A stretch of 64,000 bases of DNA. It comes from Desulfobulbus elongatus DSM 2908 (lineage in GTDB: Bacteria; Desulfobacterota; Desulfobulbia; Desulfobulbales; Desulfobulbaceae). The first letter of the stretch is position 1. Each line of letters starts with the position of its first letter. The stretch lies in NCBI RefSeq assembly GCF_000621145.1, contig NZ_JHZB01000004.1, positions 124,001 through 188,000 on the forward strand, read 5' to 3'. The notes beneath the pieces were generated by a model. It was not told the DNA's origin. It ran no database searches and saw nothing but the letters and a program-made list of their open reading frames with translations. Shown here in pieces: positions 8,478 to 17,074 of this stretch. The translations under genes were made by a program, and so were the position numbers.

Positions 8478-9767
8478 ATGACAGAACAGAAAAAACGATC
8501 ATGGGGATTTGCCACCCGGCAGCTCCACTCCGGCCAACCCGTCGATCCGGTGACCGGCAGCAGGGCGCTGCCCTTGTACCAGACCACCTCCTACTGCTTT
8601 CACAACGCCGCCCACGCCGCCAACCTGTTCGCGCTCAAGGAGACGGGCAATATCTATACCCGGATCATGAATCCGACCACCGATGTGCTGGAGCAGCGGG
8701 TGGCGGACCTGGAGGGCGGCATCGGCGGGCTGGCCGCCGGCAGCGGCCATGGCGCCCAGGCCCTGGCCTTTTTCACCCTCTGTCAGGCCGGCGATCACAT
8801 CGTCTCCAGCAGCAGCCTCTACGGCGGCACCTACAACCAGTTGCGCTACACCCTGCCCAAGCTGGGCATCGAGGTCACCTTCGCCGATCCCGCCGAACCG
8901 GATTCCTTTCTCCGCGCCATCCGCCCCACCACCCGGCTGATCTACGGCGAGACCCTGGGCAATCCGGGCCTGATCGTCTTTCCCTTCGAGGAGGTCGGCG
9001 CCATCGCCCGGGCGCACGGGCTGCCGCTGATGATCGACAACACCCTGGCCACGCCCTACCTGTGCCGGCCGATCGAATGGGGCGCCACCATCGTCAGCCA
9101 CAGCACCACCAAATTCCTCAACGGCCACGGTACCTGCATCGGCGGCCTCCTGGTGGATGCGGGCACCTTTGCCTGGGATTCCGGCCGGTTCGCCGGCTTC
9201 ACCGAACCGGACCCCTCCTACCACGGCCTGATCTACAGCAGTCTCGGGCCGCCCGCCTTTCTCGTCAAGGCCCGGGTGCAGATGCTGCGCGACCTGGGCA
9301 TCTCCGCCTCGCCCTTCAACAGTTGGCTGACCGTGCAGGGAATCGAGACCCTGAGCCTGCGCATGCAGCGGCATGTAGCCAACGCCCAGGCCGTGGCCCA
9401 ATTTCTTAGGGAGCATCGCCAGGTGGCCTGGGTTTCCTATCCCGGCCTGGCCGATCATCCCAGCCACCAGCGGGCGCTGCGGTATCTGCCCGAGGGCGCG
9501 GGCGCGATCCTCACCTTCGGCATCAAGGGAGGCCGGGAGGCCGGGCAGCGGTTCATCGACAGCCTCAGGTTGTTCAGCCATGTGGCCAATGTCGGCGACG
9601 CCAAGAGTCTGGCCATCCATCCGGCCAGCACCACCCACAGCCAGTTGAGCGAGGACGAACTGCAGCGGGCCGGGGTGACGCCGGATATGGTGCGGTTGAG
9701 CGTGGGGCTGGAGGATGCCGAGGATCTGTTCTGGGATCTGGATCAGGCCCTCGGCACGGCGGGATGA
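8478..9767 (+). CDS. metY: O-acetylhomoserine sulfhydrylase (Cys/Met metabolism PLP enzyme)
   Basis: This 429-residue PLP-dependent enzyme belongs to the Cys/Met metabolism family. It uses sulfide (or methanethiol) to turn O-acetyl-homoserine into homocysteine or methionine. The start G-F-A-T-R-Q-L-H-S-G, Y-T-R-I-M-N-P-T-T-D and the PLP lysine in HSTTKFLNGHG (around residue 212) match the MetY group. Its length of about 430 also fits MetY rather than the shorter cystathionine gamma-synthase (about 390). The ATG follows CACGGAGGTGTCC, a strong ribosome-binding site. Direct sulfhydrylation suits a sulfide-rich anaerobe. The stop lies 4 bp from that of the convergent VKOR gene. Confidence 0.93.
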   Translation: MTEQKKRSWGFATRQLHSGQPVDPVTGSRALPLYQTTSYCFHNAAHAANLFALKETGNIYTRIMNPTTDVLEQRVADLEGGIGGLAAGSGHGAQALAFFTLCQAGDHIVSSSSLYGGTYNQLRYTLPKLGIEVTFADPAEPDSFLRAIRPTTRLIYGETLGNPGLIVFPFEEVGAIARAHGLPLMIDNTLATPYLCRPIEWGATIVSHSTTKFLNGHGTCIGGLLVDAGTFAWDSGRFAGFTEPDPSYHGLIYSSLGPPAFLVKARVQMLRDLGISASPFNSWLTVQGIETLSLRMQRHVANAQAVAQFLREHRQVAWVSYPGLADHPSHQRALRYLPEGAGAILTFGIKGGREAGQRFIDSLRLFSHVANVGDAKSLAIHPASTTHSQLSEDELQRAGVTPDMVRLSVGLEDAEDLFWDLDQALGTAG

Positions 9768-9771
9768 ATCG

Positions 9772-10746
9772 TCAGTGGGCCGGCGGTTGGCCGGGTGTGG
9801 TGCAGTCGGGTGAGGAAACCTGGCAGCCGTCGCTGTTGTCCAGGCCCGGAATCGCGAGGGGAGCGGCGGAGGCGGGAGGCATTGCCGGTATGGCGGCTGC
9901 TGCCGACTGCCCACCGGTTTCGGTTGGCGGGGGCAGGTCGAGGGCCGCGAGCACGGCGGTTTCCCCTCGGCGGACGATCCAGCCGTCCGGCGTTCTGGTC
10001 ATGAGCACCGGAATCTCGCTGATGCCCAGGGCGGCCAACAGGGCCTTGTTGGAGGCCGGAGCGTAAGCGGCGTTAATGGTGGCGTTGGCCAGGTCGAGGG
10101 TGCGGACCTGGTCGATGGGATTGAAATGCACGGTGACCCGGCCGTTGGTCTTCAGGAAGGCGATCACCTTTTCGCAGTGGGCGCAGGTCGAGGCGTAGAA
10201 CAGATAGTGCTCGGGGTACTTGCTCACGCCCGTCCGGCTGGCGAAGACCCCGGCGGTGAAGGCCTGCTGGCCGGCGGCGGGCTGGTGCAGATCGAGACTG
10301 GCAAAGGCCAGGGTCGCAGTGGCCACGACCAGCGTGCCGGCCAGGATCTGCCGGAATCCGAGCAGACAGTTGAGCAGGACGATGACCCCGAGGATGGTCA
10401 GACAATAGGCGCAGAAGGTGTGGGCGACCAGGTACTGGAAACTGGTCAGGATCGCCTCGACCCCGAGGGCGGCCAGCAGCAGGACCGGGACAAAGGCCGG
10501 CAGCCGGCGCCGTTCGCCCCGTGCCGCCCGCAGACTCCAGTAGATCACCTGAAAAAAGAACAGGCCCACCGCATTGAAGACCAGGGGGGAGACCCTGGTC
10601 AGCTTTTCCACGATCTTGCAGCCGTCATTCAGACAAAACGGCGTCCCCTGGTACAGGGTGAAACCGATCTGACCCGCAACCAGCAGGCTGGCGACCAGCG
10701 CGAGGAACTGGCCGAACTGGAGCGCTCTGTTTTTTCTTTTCAGCAT
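9772..10746 (-). CDS. VKOR-thioredoxin fusion (disulfide-forming membrane protein)
   Basis: In this 324-residue protein the N-terminal half (1-150) is a vitamin K epoxide reductase domain. It has four to five membrane helices, a loop cysteine pair (Cys38, Cys43) and the quinone-site pair Cys112/Cys115 (FCAYC). From about 165 on there is a thioredoxin-like domain with CxxC at Cys188/Cys191 (STCAHC) and the cis-Pro segment I-S-E-I-P-V-L. In bacterial VKOR homologues this pair moves electrons from substrate thiols to quinone, replacing DsbA/DsbB outside the cytoplasm. The last 45 residues are a Pro/Ala-rich tail with two more cysteines (D-G-C-Q-V-S-S-P-D-C). Position 189 bp downstream of lipA on the same strand does not suggest a shared function. 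Confidence 0.88.
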   Translation of the reverse strand: MLKRKNRALQFGQFLALVASLLVAGQIGFTLYQGTPFCLNDGCKIVEKLTRVSPLVFNAVGLFFFQVIYWSLRAARGERRRLPAFVPVLLLAALGVEAILTSFQYLVAHTFCAYCLTILGVIVLLNCLLGFRQILAGTLVVATATLAFASLDLHQPAAGQQAFTAGVFASRTGVSKYPEHYLFYASTCAHCEKVIAFLKTNGRVTVHFNPIDQVRTLDLANATINAAYAPASNKALLAALGISEIPVLMTRTPDGWIVRRGETAVLAALDLPPPTETGGQSAAAAIPAMPPASAAPLAIPGLDNSDGCQVSSPDCTTPGQPPAH

Positions 10747-10935
10747 GGTGTTCCGGAAGTTGAAGCATCAGCGACTGTGCCGGTGCGCACGGAGTACGCC
10801 AACCGTGGCTGTCGCACGGGAAGGCCTATAATGATGCATTCTCCCTGAAGTGTCAACCTTCCTCATGTGGGCGTCCGGGTGTCGATATCCCACGGGGAAG
10901 GAGCGGGCGCGGCCGGATTTTTTCCGCAGGGCGTC

Positions 10936-11814
10936 CTAGCCGGTGCGTCTCACTTGCCGGTAGAGGGCTTCCGCCTGGTAGGAACTGCGGACAAAGGGGG
11001 CGGCGGCCACGGCCGAAAAGCCCTGGGCCAGTGCCTGGCGTTCCAGGGCGGCGAATTCGTCCGGCGGCAGGAAGCGGGCCACCGGCAGATGGCGCCGCGA
11101 GGGTTGGAGATACTGGCCGATGGTGAGGATGTCGCAGCCGGTGGCGCGCAGGTCGGCAAAGAGCCGGGTCAGTTCTTCGGCCGTTTCCCCCAATCCCACC
11201 ATGATGCCGCACTTGCTGACCATGGCCGGGGCGATGGCCCTGACCCGCCGCAGCAGGTCCAGGCTGCGGTGGTAATCAGCCTCCGGTCGGACGGCCGGGT
11301 AGAGCCGCGCCACGGTCTCGAGGTTGTGGTTGAGCACGTCCGGCCGGGCGGCGAGCACCGTTTCCAGGGCGTCGGCATCGCCCTGGAAATCGGGGATCAG
11401 CACCTCGATGAGGGTGCGGGGATTGCGGGCGCGGATCGCCCCGATGGTAGCGGCGAAATGGGCGGCGCCGCCGTCGGCCAGATCGTCGCGGGTCACCGAG
11501 GTGATGACGCAGAAGCTCAGGCCCATGGTCTGTACCGCCTCGGCCACCCGGTCCGGTTCCGCTGGGTCGGGCATTCCCTGCGGCCCGTGGCCGATGGCGC
11601 AGAAGCAGCAGGTGCGGCTGCAGCGGTCGCCCAGGATCATGAAGGTGGCCGTGCCCTTGGCAAAGCATTCGAACTGGTTGGGGCACATGGCCTCCTGGCA
11701 GACCGTGTGCAGGCACTGGTCCCTGATCAGGGCGCGGATGCGCTCGTACTGCGGGCCGGTGGGCAATGTGCGCCGCAGCCAGCGGGGCTTGGCCTGGGTC
11801 GGCTTGGTGGTCAT
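10936..11814 (-). CDS. lipA: Lipoyl synthase
   Basis: This 292-residue radical-SAM enzyme inserts two sulfurs into octanoyl groups on carrier proteins. The auxiliary cluster ligands are Cys34, Cys39 and Cys44 (CLHTVCQEAMC), and the radical-SAM cluster ligands are Cys65, Cys69 and Cys72 (CSRTCCFC). The C-terminal R-S-S-Y-Q-A-E contains the conserved Ser that ligates the auxiliary cluster. The ATG overlaps the lipB stop by 4 bp. It is the last gene of the glycine cleavage/lipoylation operon, and its likely main client is GcvH encoded four genes upstream. Confidence 0.97.
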   Translation of the reverse strand: MTTKPTQAKPRWLRRTLPTGPQYERIRALIRDQCLHTVCQEAMCPNQFECFAKGTATFMILGDRCSRTCCFCAIGHGPQGMPDPAEPDRVAEAVQTMGLSFCVITSVTRDDLADGGAAHFAATIGAIRARNPRTLIEVLIPDFQGDADALETVLAARPDVLNHNLETVARLYPAVRPEADYHRSLDLLRRVRAIAPAMVSKCGIMVGLGETAEELTRLFADLRATGCDILTIGQYLQPSRRHLPVARFLPPDEFAALERQALAQGFSAVAAAPFVRSSYQAEALYRQVRRTG

Positions 11815-12527
11815 GGTTGGTTCGGGACGGAAAGATGCCCGGCCAGCAGACGGTCGCGGCCGAGGAAATGCAGGTCGACGGCGAAGAGATCGGCCAGGTG
11901 GCGCGGCAGGAGCGCCTTGAGCCGTGCCATGGTGCAGTCGTGGCCGCCTTCGCGCGCCAGCGAGGTCATGCCGATGCCGGTGAGGCCGCAGGGGTTGATC
12001 CAGGAAAAAGGTTCCAGATCGGGATCGACGTTGAGCGCCAGGCCGTGGAAGGCGACGCCGTGGCGGATGGCGATGCCGATGCTGCCCAGCTTGCTGTCGC
12101 CCACCCAGACGCCGTGGTTGCGCGGGTCGCGACGGGCGGCGATGCCGCAGTCCGCGGCCAGGCGCAGCATCAGTTCCTCCAGCAGGTAAACATAGTCGCG
12201 CAGGCCCAGCCGGCGGCGGCGCAGATCGAGGATCGGATAGACGACCAACTGGCCCGGACCGTGATAGGTGATCTCGCCGCCCCGCTCCACCACCATCACG
12301 GCGATGCCCCTTTCCCGGAGAAAGTCCTCGCCCTCGCCCAGATGCGCCCGGCTGCCGTGCCGGCCCAGGGTGTAGACCGGCGGATGCTCGACGCAGAGGA
12401 AGAGGTCATGGCCGAGTGCACCCTGCCGCCGTCGCGCCGCCAGTTCGACCTGGAGGGCATGCGCGGCCGGGTAGGCCATCAGGCCGAGGTCGCAGCAGGC
12501 CGCGGGGCTGGGGCTGGCAATCATCAT
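11811..12527 (-). CDS. lipB: Octanoyltransferase
   Basis: This 238-residue enzyme transfers octanoate from acyl-ACP to the lipoyl domain, before sulfur insertion by LipA. The family core is present: R-G-G-E-I-T-Y-H-G-P-G-Q-L (about 82-94), the catalytic Lys146 in DSKLGSIGI and the nucleophile Cys180 in PCGLTGIGMTSL. It sits between gcvPB (19 bp upstream) and lipA (4-bp overlap), so all the enzymes needed to assemble and lipoylate the glycine cleavage system share one transcript, by inference. Confidence 0.97.
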   Translation of the reverse strand: MMIASPSPAACCDLGLMAYPAAHALQVELAARRRQGALGHDLFLCVEHPPVYTLGRHGSRAHLGEGEDFLRERGIAVMVVERGGEITYHGPGQLVVYPILDLRRRRLGLRDYVYLLEELMLRLAADCGIAARRDPRNHGVWVGDSKLGSIGIAIRHGVAFHGLALNVDPDLEPFSWINPCGLTGIGMTSLAREGGHDCTMARLKALLPRHLADLFAVDLHFLGRDRLLAGHLSVPNQP

Positions 12528-12546
12528 TCATACAGGGCAGAGACGG

Positions 12547-14025
12547 TCAGCCCGCCGACGGCCCGATCAGGCAAGGGCAGCGGGCGGCCTGCACCTCGTC
12601 GAGCCGCCGCACCTTGGTCCGGTGCGGGGCCTGGCGCAGCAGGTCCGGCTGTTCCTCCGCTTCCCGGACAATGGTCCTGAGGGTGGCGATGAACTGGTCG
12701 AGGTCGTCCTTGCATTCGGTTTCGGTGGGCTCGATCATCAGGGCCCCGTGCACCACCAGCGGGAAATAGATGGTCGGCGGGTGGTAGCCGTAGTCGATCA
12801 ACCGCTTGGCCATGTCCAGGGTGGTGATCTTCTGCGCCTGCTGGTTGAGGTCTGAGAAAACGCACTCGTGCATGCAGGGCCGGTCGTAGGGCAGGTGGAG
12901 GACATCCTTCAGCTGTTCCTTGATGTAGTTGGCGTTGAGCACCGCCAGCCGGCTGGCCTGTTTGAGGCCGGCCTCGCCCATGGTGAGGATGTAGCTGTAC
13001 GCCCGCACCAGGATGCCGAAGTTGCCGTGGAAGGCGTGGATGCGGCCCACCGACAATGGCCGGTCGCTGTCCAGGCGAAAGCTGCCGCCCTCCTTGACCA
13101 CGCGGGGCACGGGCAGGAAGGGCTCCAGTTCACTGGTGACGCAGACCGGGCCGGCGCCGGGGCCGCCGCCGCCGTGCGGGGTGGAGAAGGTCTTGTGCAG
13201 GTTGAGATGGAGCACGTCGATGCCGCAGCGCTTGGCGTCGATGACCCCGAGCACCGCGTTCATGTTGGCGCCGTCGCCGTAGACCAGGCCGCCCTTGGCA
13301 TGGACGATGGCGGCGATCTCGCGGATGCGTTCCTCGAACAGCCCCAGGGTGTTGGGGTTGGTCAGCATGATCCCGGCGGTGTCCTCGTCCATCAGTTCGG
13401 CCACCAGGGCCGGATCGAGCATGCCCCGGTCGTCGGACTTGATGGCCACCGCCTGGTAGCCGCACAGGGCCGCCGAGGCCGGGTTGGTGCCGTGGGCCGT
13501 GTCCGGGATGAGGATCTTGCGGCGCTGGGCGCCCTGGTGGCGGTGCCAGGCATGGAAGATGAGCATGCCGGTCAGTTCGCCGTGGGCCCCGGCCGCCGGC
13601 TGCAGGGAGACCGCGTCCAGACCGGTGATCGCGGCCAGGGAGCGCTGCAACTCGAAGAGCAGCCGCAGGGTGCCCTGGCAGAGTTCGTCGGCCAGCATCG
13701 GGTGGGCGGCGGCGATGGCCGGGGTGGCGGCCTGGCGCTCGTTGGTCTTGGGGTTGTACTTCATGGTGCAGGAGCCGAGCGGGTACATGCCGCTGTCCAC
13801 CCCGAAATTCCACTGCGACAGCCGGGTGTAGTGGCGGACCACGTCGATTTCGCTCAAATCGGGAAAATCGACGGGCTCGCCCAAGAGCGCATCGTCGATG
13901 GCGGCGGCGGGAACGTCGCCGGCCGGGATCGACATGCCCGTCCGTCCCTTCCTGCCCTTGTGCCAGAGCAGGGGTTCGTTGAAGATCAGGCCGCCGGTAC
14001 CCAGGGGTTCACTGGTCGCGCTCAT
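12547..14025 (-). CDS. gcvPB: Glycine dehydrogenase (decarboxylating) subunit 2
   Basis: This 492-residue PLP-binding half of the split P-protein decarboxylates glycine and passes the aminomethyl group to lipoyl-GcvH. The PLP lysine lies in N-L-H-K-T-F-S-T-P-H, followed by the glycine-rich GGGGPG loop; G-T-N-P-A-S-A and G-D-G-A-N-M-N-A are also conserved. The start chosen is the ATG at 14025, overlapping the gcvPA stop as ATGA; an open frame continues upstream antisense-like through gcvPA but is a shadow. The C-terminus is longer than in some orthologues and ends in a Cys-containing tail (A-R-C-P-C-L-I-G). Confidence 0.97.
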   Translation of the reverse strand: MSATSEPLGTGGLIFNEPLLWHKGRKGRTGMSIPAGDVPAAAIDDALLGEPVDFPDLSEIDVVRHYTRLSQWNFGVDSGMYPLGSCTMKYNPKTNERQAATPAIAAAHPMLADELCQGTLRLLFELQRSLAAITGLDAVSLQPAAGAHGELTGMLIFHAWHRHQGAQRRKILIPDTAHGTNPASAALCGYQAVAIKSDDRGMLDPALVAELMDEDTAGIMLTNPNTLGLFEERIREIAAIVHAKGGLVYGDGANMNAVLGVIDAKRCGIDVLHLNLHKTFSTPHGGGGPGAGPVCVTSELEPFLPVPRVVKEGGSFRLDSDRPLSVGRIHAFHGNFGILVRAYSYILTMGEAGLKQASRLAVLNANYIKEQLKDVLHLPYDRPCMHECVFSDLNQQAQKITTLDMAKRLIDYGYHPPTIYFPLVVHGALMIEPTETECKDDLDQFIATLRTIVREAEEQPDLLRQAPHRTKVRRLDEVQAARCPCLIGPSAG

Positions 14026-15356
14026 GCGCCCACCTCCGCTGCGATGGTGTCCATGGTTTGTCTGTCGATGGTCTCGGTGACGCAGAACAAATAACGCCCC
14101 GCCATGTCCGGATAGAGCGTGCCCAACTCCAGGCCGGCGACGATGTTTTTGGCCAGCAGCCGCTCGCGGACCGGGCGGAAGTCGGCGGCGAACTCGACCA
14201 CGAATTCGTTGAAGGTCGGGCCGGCAAACACGATCCTGGCCCCGGCCTTGATCAGGAGATTCTTGAGATACTCGCTGCGATCGTAATTGAGCCGGGCCAG
14301 TTGCCGGATGCCGGTGCCGCCCAGGGAGGCCATGTACATGGCCGCGGTCAGGGCGCAGATGCCCTGGTTGGAGCAGATGTTGGACGTGGCCTTTTCCCGG
14401 CGGATGTGCTGCTCGCGGGTGGCCAGGGTAAGGACGTAGCCGCGCCGGCCCTCGACATCCCTGGTCTCGCCGACCAGCCGCCCCGGCATGTTGCGGGTGA
14501 AGGGCTCCTTGCAGCCGAACATGCCCAGGTTGGGGCCGCCGAAGGAGCGGGGCAGGCCGAAGCTCTGGCCCTCGCCGCAGACGATGTCCGCGCCGCACGA
14601 GCCCGGATTCCTGTAGAGGCCGTAGGCCAGCGGCTCGGTGAAACAGGCGACGAACAGCGCGCCGGCCTGATGGATGGCTGCGGCCGCGCTGTCCAGGTCC
14701 TCGATCACCCCGAAGAAATTGGGCGATTGCAGGGCCACGGCGGCGAGGTCGTCGAGCGCATCGAGTCCACCCAGGTCGGTGCGGCCGCTGTCCAGGGTGT
14801 CCAGTTCGACGATCTCGAAGCCCGCGGGCTCAAGATAGGCCCGGACCACGGCGCGGTAATGGGGATGGATCGCCCTGGCCACGGCCACCCGCCTTTTCTT
14901 TTTCGCGATGCGCAAGCCCATGAGCAGGGCCTCGGCCAGGGCCGAGGCGCCGTCGTACATCGAGGCGTTGACCACGTCCACCCCCAGCAGGCGGGCGGTC
15001 AGGGTCTGGTACTCGAAAATCCCCTGGAGCGTGCCCTGGGCCATTTCCGGCTGGTAGGGCGTGTAAGCGGTGAGAAATTCGGAGCGGCCGGCGAGGACGC
15101 GGATGGTTTCCGGGATATGGTGGTGGTAGCTGCCGGCGCCCACCAGCACCGCCGTCTGTTCGTTCACCCCCATGGACGCGGCCAGGGCGCGCAGGTGGTC
15201 GTTCAACTCCCATTCGGTCTTGGGCGCGGGCAGGTCCCAGGCGCGGGTCATGCGGCAGTCGGCCGGGACCGAAGCGAACAGCTCGTCGAGACTGGCCGCG
15301 CCGACGGCGGCCAGCATGGCATCGATTTCCTCGGGGGTGTGCGGCAGGTAGCGCAT
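14022..15356 (-). CDS. gcvPA: Glycine dehydrogenase (decarboxylating) subunit 1
   Basis: This 444-residue N-terminal half of the split P-protein forms an alpha2beta2 enzyme with GcvPB. It begins M-R-Y-L-P-H-T-P-E-E-I and carries Y-T-P-Y-Q-P-E-M-A-Q-G-T-L and S-N-I-C-S-N-Q-G, typical of this subunit. Full-length fused GcvP is about 950 residues; the two-gene form here is the arrangement common in Firmicutes, Thermotogae and many Desulfobacterota. It starts 3 bp after the gcvH stop and overlaps gcvPB by 4 bp, which favours balanced synthesis of the two halves. Confidence 0.97.
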   Translation of the reverse strand: MRYLPHTPEEIDAMLAAVGAASLDELFASVPADCRMTRAWDLPAPKTEWELNDHLRALAASMGVNEQTAVLVGAGSYHHHIPETIRVLAGRSEFLTAYTPYQPEMAQGTLQGIFEYQTLTARLLGVDVVNASMYDGASALAEALLMGLRIAKKKRRVAVARAIHPHYRAVVRAYLEPAGFEIVELDTLDSGRTDLGGLDALDDLAAVALQSPNFFGVIEDLDSAAAAIHQAGALFVACFTEPLAYGLYRNPGSCGADIVCGEGQSFGLPRSFGGPNLGMFGCKEPFTRNMPGRLVGETRDVEGRRGYVLTLATREQHIRREKATSNICSNQGICALTAAMYMASLGGTGIRQLARLNYDRSEYLKNLLIKAGARIVFAGPTFNEFVVEFAADFRPVRERLLAKNIVAGLELGTLYPDMAGRYLFCVTETIDRQTMDTIAAEVGA

Positions 15357-15359
15357 GGC

Positions 15360-15755
15360 TTATCCCTTGAGCAGTTGAAGATAGCTGGCGGCGTCGTGCA
15401 GTTGCCCGTATTCACTGGGATCGGAGGGCTTGATCTCGACGATCCAGGTGGCGTAGGGCTGCTGATTGATCAGTTCCGGGGAGTCGGCGAGTGCGGTGTT
15501 GACCGCGATGACCTCGCCGGACATGGGCATGTACAGCTCGGACACCGCCTTGACCGACTCCAGGGTGCCGAACTCGTCCCCCTTGGCAAAGGTGTCGCCG
15601 ATGGCCGGCAGCTCGACGAAGACGACGTCGCCCATCTGGTCCTGGGCATAGTCGCTGACCCCGACCAGGACGGTGTCGCCGGTGATCTTGGCCCATTCGT
15701 GGTCGTCGGTGTAGCGGATGTCGTCCGGCAGCTTCAATTCCTCGATCTCTTTCAT
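15360..15755 (-). CDS. gcvH: Glycine cleavage system H protein
   Basis: This 131-residue lipoyl-domain protein shuttles the aminomethyl and dihydrolipoyl groups between the P, T and L proteins. The lipoyl-accepting residue is Lys69 in LESVKAVSE, on the expected beta-turn. The hallmark Y-T-D-D-H-E-W-A (15-22) and G-V-S-D-Y-A-Q-D-Q-M-G-D-V are present. It is preceded by AAAGGAGAACG, a good ribosome-binding site. No L-protein (lipoamide dehydrogenase) gene is in this cluster, so it must be encoded elsewhere. Confidence 0.98.
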   Translation of the reverse strand: MKEIEELKLPDDIRYTDDHEWAKITGDTVLVGVSDYAQDQMGDVVFVELPAIGDTFAKGDEFGTLESVKAVSELYMPMSGEVIAVNTALADSPELINQQPYATWIVEIKPSDPSEYGQLHDAASYLQLLKG

Positions 15756-15767
15756 AAACGTTCTCCT

Positions 15768-17057
15768 TTAGGACAGCATGGTGGCCATGGGGGTGCGGGC
15801 AGTGCGATCCGGCCGGATCTGGTCGCGGATCTCCACCTTGAGGGTGCGTTTGCCATCGGTGAGCAGGACTTCGGTGCCGGGCGGCAGGGGGACATCGAGC
15901 CGGACAAAGCCGCAGCAGAGGCCGCGCGGCGCAAACGATTCGGGACGGCCGCCGGCCACCGGCGTGGCGATGCTGACAATGACGCCGTCCACCCGGTCGA
16001 TGGCCATGTCGGTGGTGCAGGTGAGCACGCCTCCCAGCACCGTGCCGTCGGGCGCGGTCACTTTGCTGGCGGCGCCGAGGGGAATCTTGCGTGGGTCGAA
16101 GCCGGCAAAGGGCAGGGTGCAGGGCGCTGACCCGGCCGCCAGCACGGCCCGGCCGCCGCCGAAGTCCTTGGTGAAGCCGCTGCCATCCTCATCCCAGGGC
16201 AGGACGAACAGCCAGGGATTGTCGGCAAAAAGCCAGGGGCCGATATCCTGATGGGACAGGGGCAAGCCGGCGCCGGCACGCAGGGAGTCGCGGGCCGCCA
16301 GGCCGCAGGGCAGCAGCCCTTCCGGTGCGCCGGCCTCCAGCAAAAGCTGCCAGAGGCGGGTGGTGTGCTCGGGCGCCACGAACAGTTCGAAGCCGAATTC
16401 GCCGGTATAGCCTGTGCGCGACACCAGCACCGGGGTACCGTCGAGGAGGGTCACCGGCGCGCCGGGCAGGAGATGCGGAGCAAAGGTGCCCTTGAAGGAG
16501 AAATAGACCATCCGGTCGAAGACCTGGTCCGGATTGCGCAGAATGCGGGCCAGAATCTTGGCCGCGGCCGGCCCCTGGAGGTCCATCTTGCCGAGGGCGT
16601 CGCTGTGGTCGTGGACCAGCGCCCGGGTTTCGTCCGGGTTGTGGCGCCGCAGGTGGGCTGCCACCGGTGCGCCCATGGCGGCGTTGACCACGAGCATGTA
16701 GTCGGTCTCGCCGCACTGATAGACGATGGCGTCGTCGAGCACGCAGCCGGCCTCGTCGAGAAAGACCCCGTAGACGCAGCGGCCGGGCACCAGCGGCGTT
16801 TTGCGCGGGCCGAGGCACCGATCCAGGTCCTTGGAAAAACAGTGTTGCAGCAACGGCCGCACCAGGGGGCCGCGCAGGGTGAGCACCGCCATGTGGCTGG
16901 TGTCGAACAGGCCGGCGGCGGTGATGGGGGCCAGGTGCTCGGCCTTGGCCCCGGCCGGATACCAGAGCGGCATCTCGTAGCCGCCGAAGGCGGCCATGTT
17001 GGCGCTGCGGCCGACATGCCAGGGGTGCAGCGGCGTGGTTTTCAGGGACGTTGCCAT
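15768..17057 (-). CDS. gcvT: Aminomethyltransferase (glycine cleavage T protein)
   Basis: This 429-residue protein belongs to the GcvT/YgfZ family and moves the methylene carbon from GcvH to tetrahydrofolate, releasing ammonia. Family features include T-P-L-H-P-W-H near the start, G-G-Y-E-M-P, F-D-T-S-H-M, S-R-T-G-Y-T-G-E-F-G-F-E and A-A-R-D-S-L-R-A-G-A-G-L. It is about 60 residues longer than E. coli GcvT (364), mainly from an insert around the middle (P-W-L-F-V-L-P-W-D-E-D) and a longer C-terminal beta-barrel. It is the first enzyme gene of the operon, 17 bp after the Lrp-like gene. No glycine riboswitch fits in that 17-bp gap. Confidence 0.93.
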   Translation of the reverse strand: MATSLKTTPLHPWHVGRSANMAAFGGYEMPLWYPAGAKAEHLAPITAAGLFDTSHMAVLTLRGPLVRPLLQHCFSKDLDRCLGPRKTPLVPGRCVYGVFLDEAGCVLDDAIVYQCGETDYMLVVNAAMGAPVAAHLRRHNPDETRALVHDHSDALGKMDLQGPAAAKILARILRNPDQVFDRMVYFSFKGTFAPHLLPGAPVTLLDGTPVLVSRTGYTGEFGFELFVAPEHTTRLWQLLLEAGAPEGLLPCGLAARDSLRAGAGLPLSHQDIGPWLFADNPWLFVLPWDEDGSGFTKDFGGGRAVLAAGSAPCTLPFAGFDPRKIPLGAASKVTAPDGTVLGGVLTCTTDMAIDRVDGVIVSIATPVAGGRPESFAPRGLCCGFVRLDVPLPPGTEVLLTDGKRTLKVEIRDQIRPDRTARTPMATMLS

Positions 17058-17074
17058 GGACGGCCTCCTCGGAT

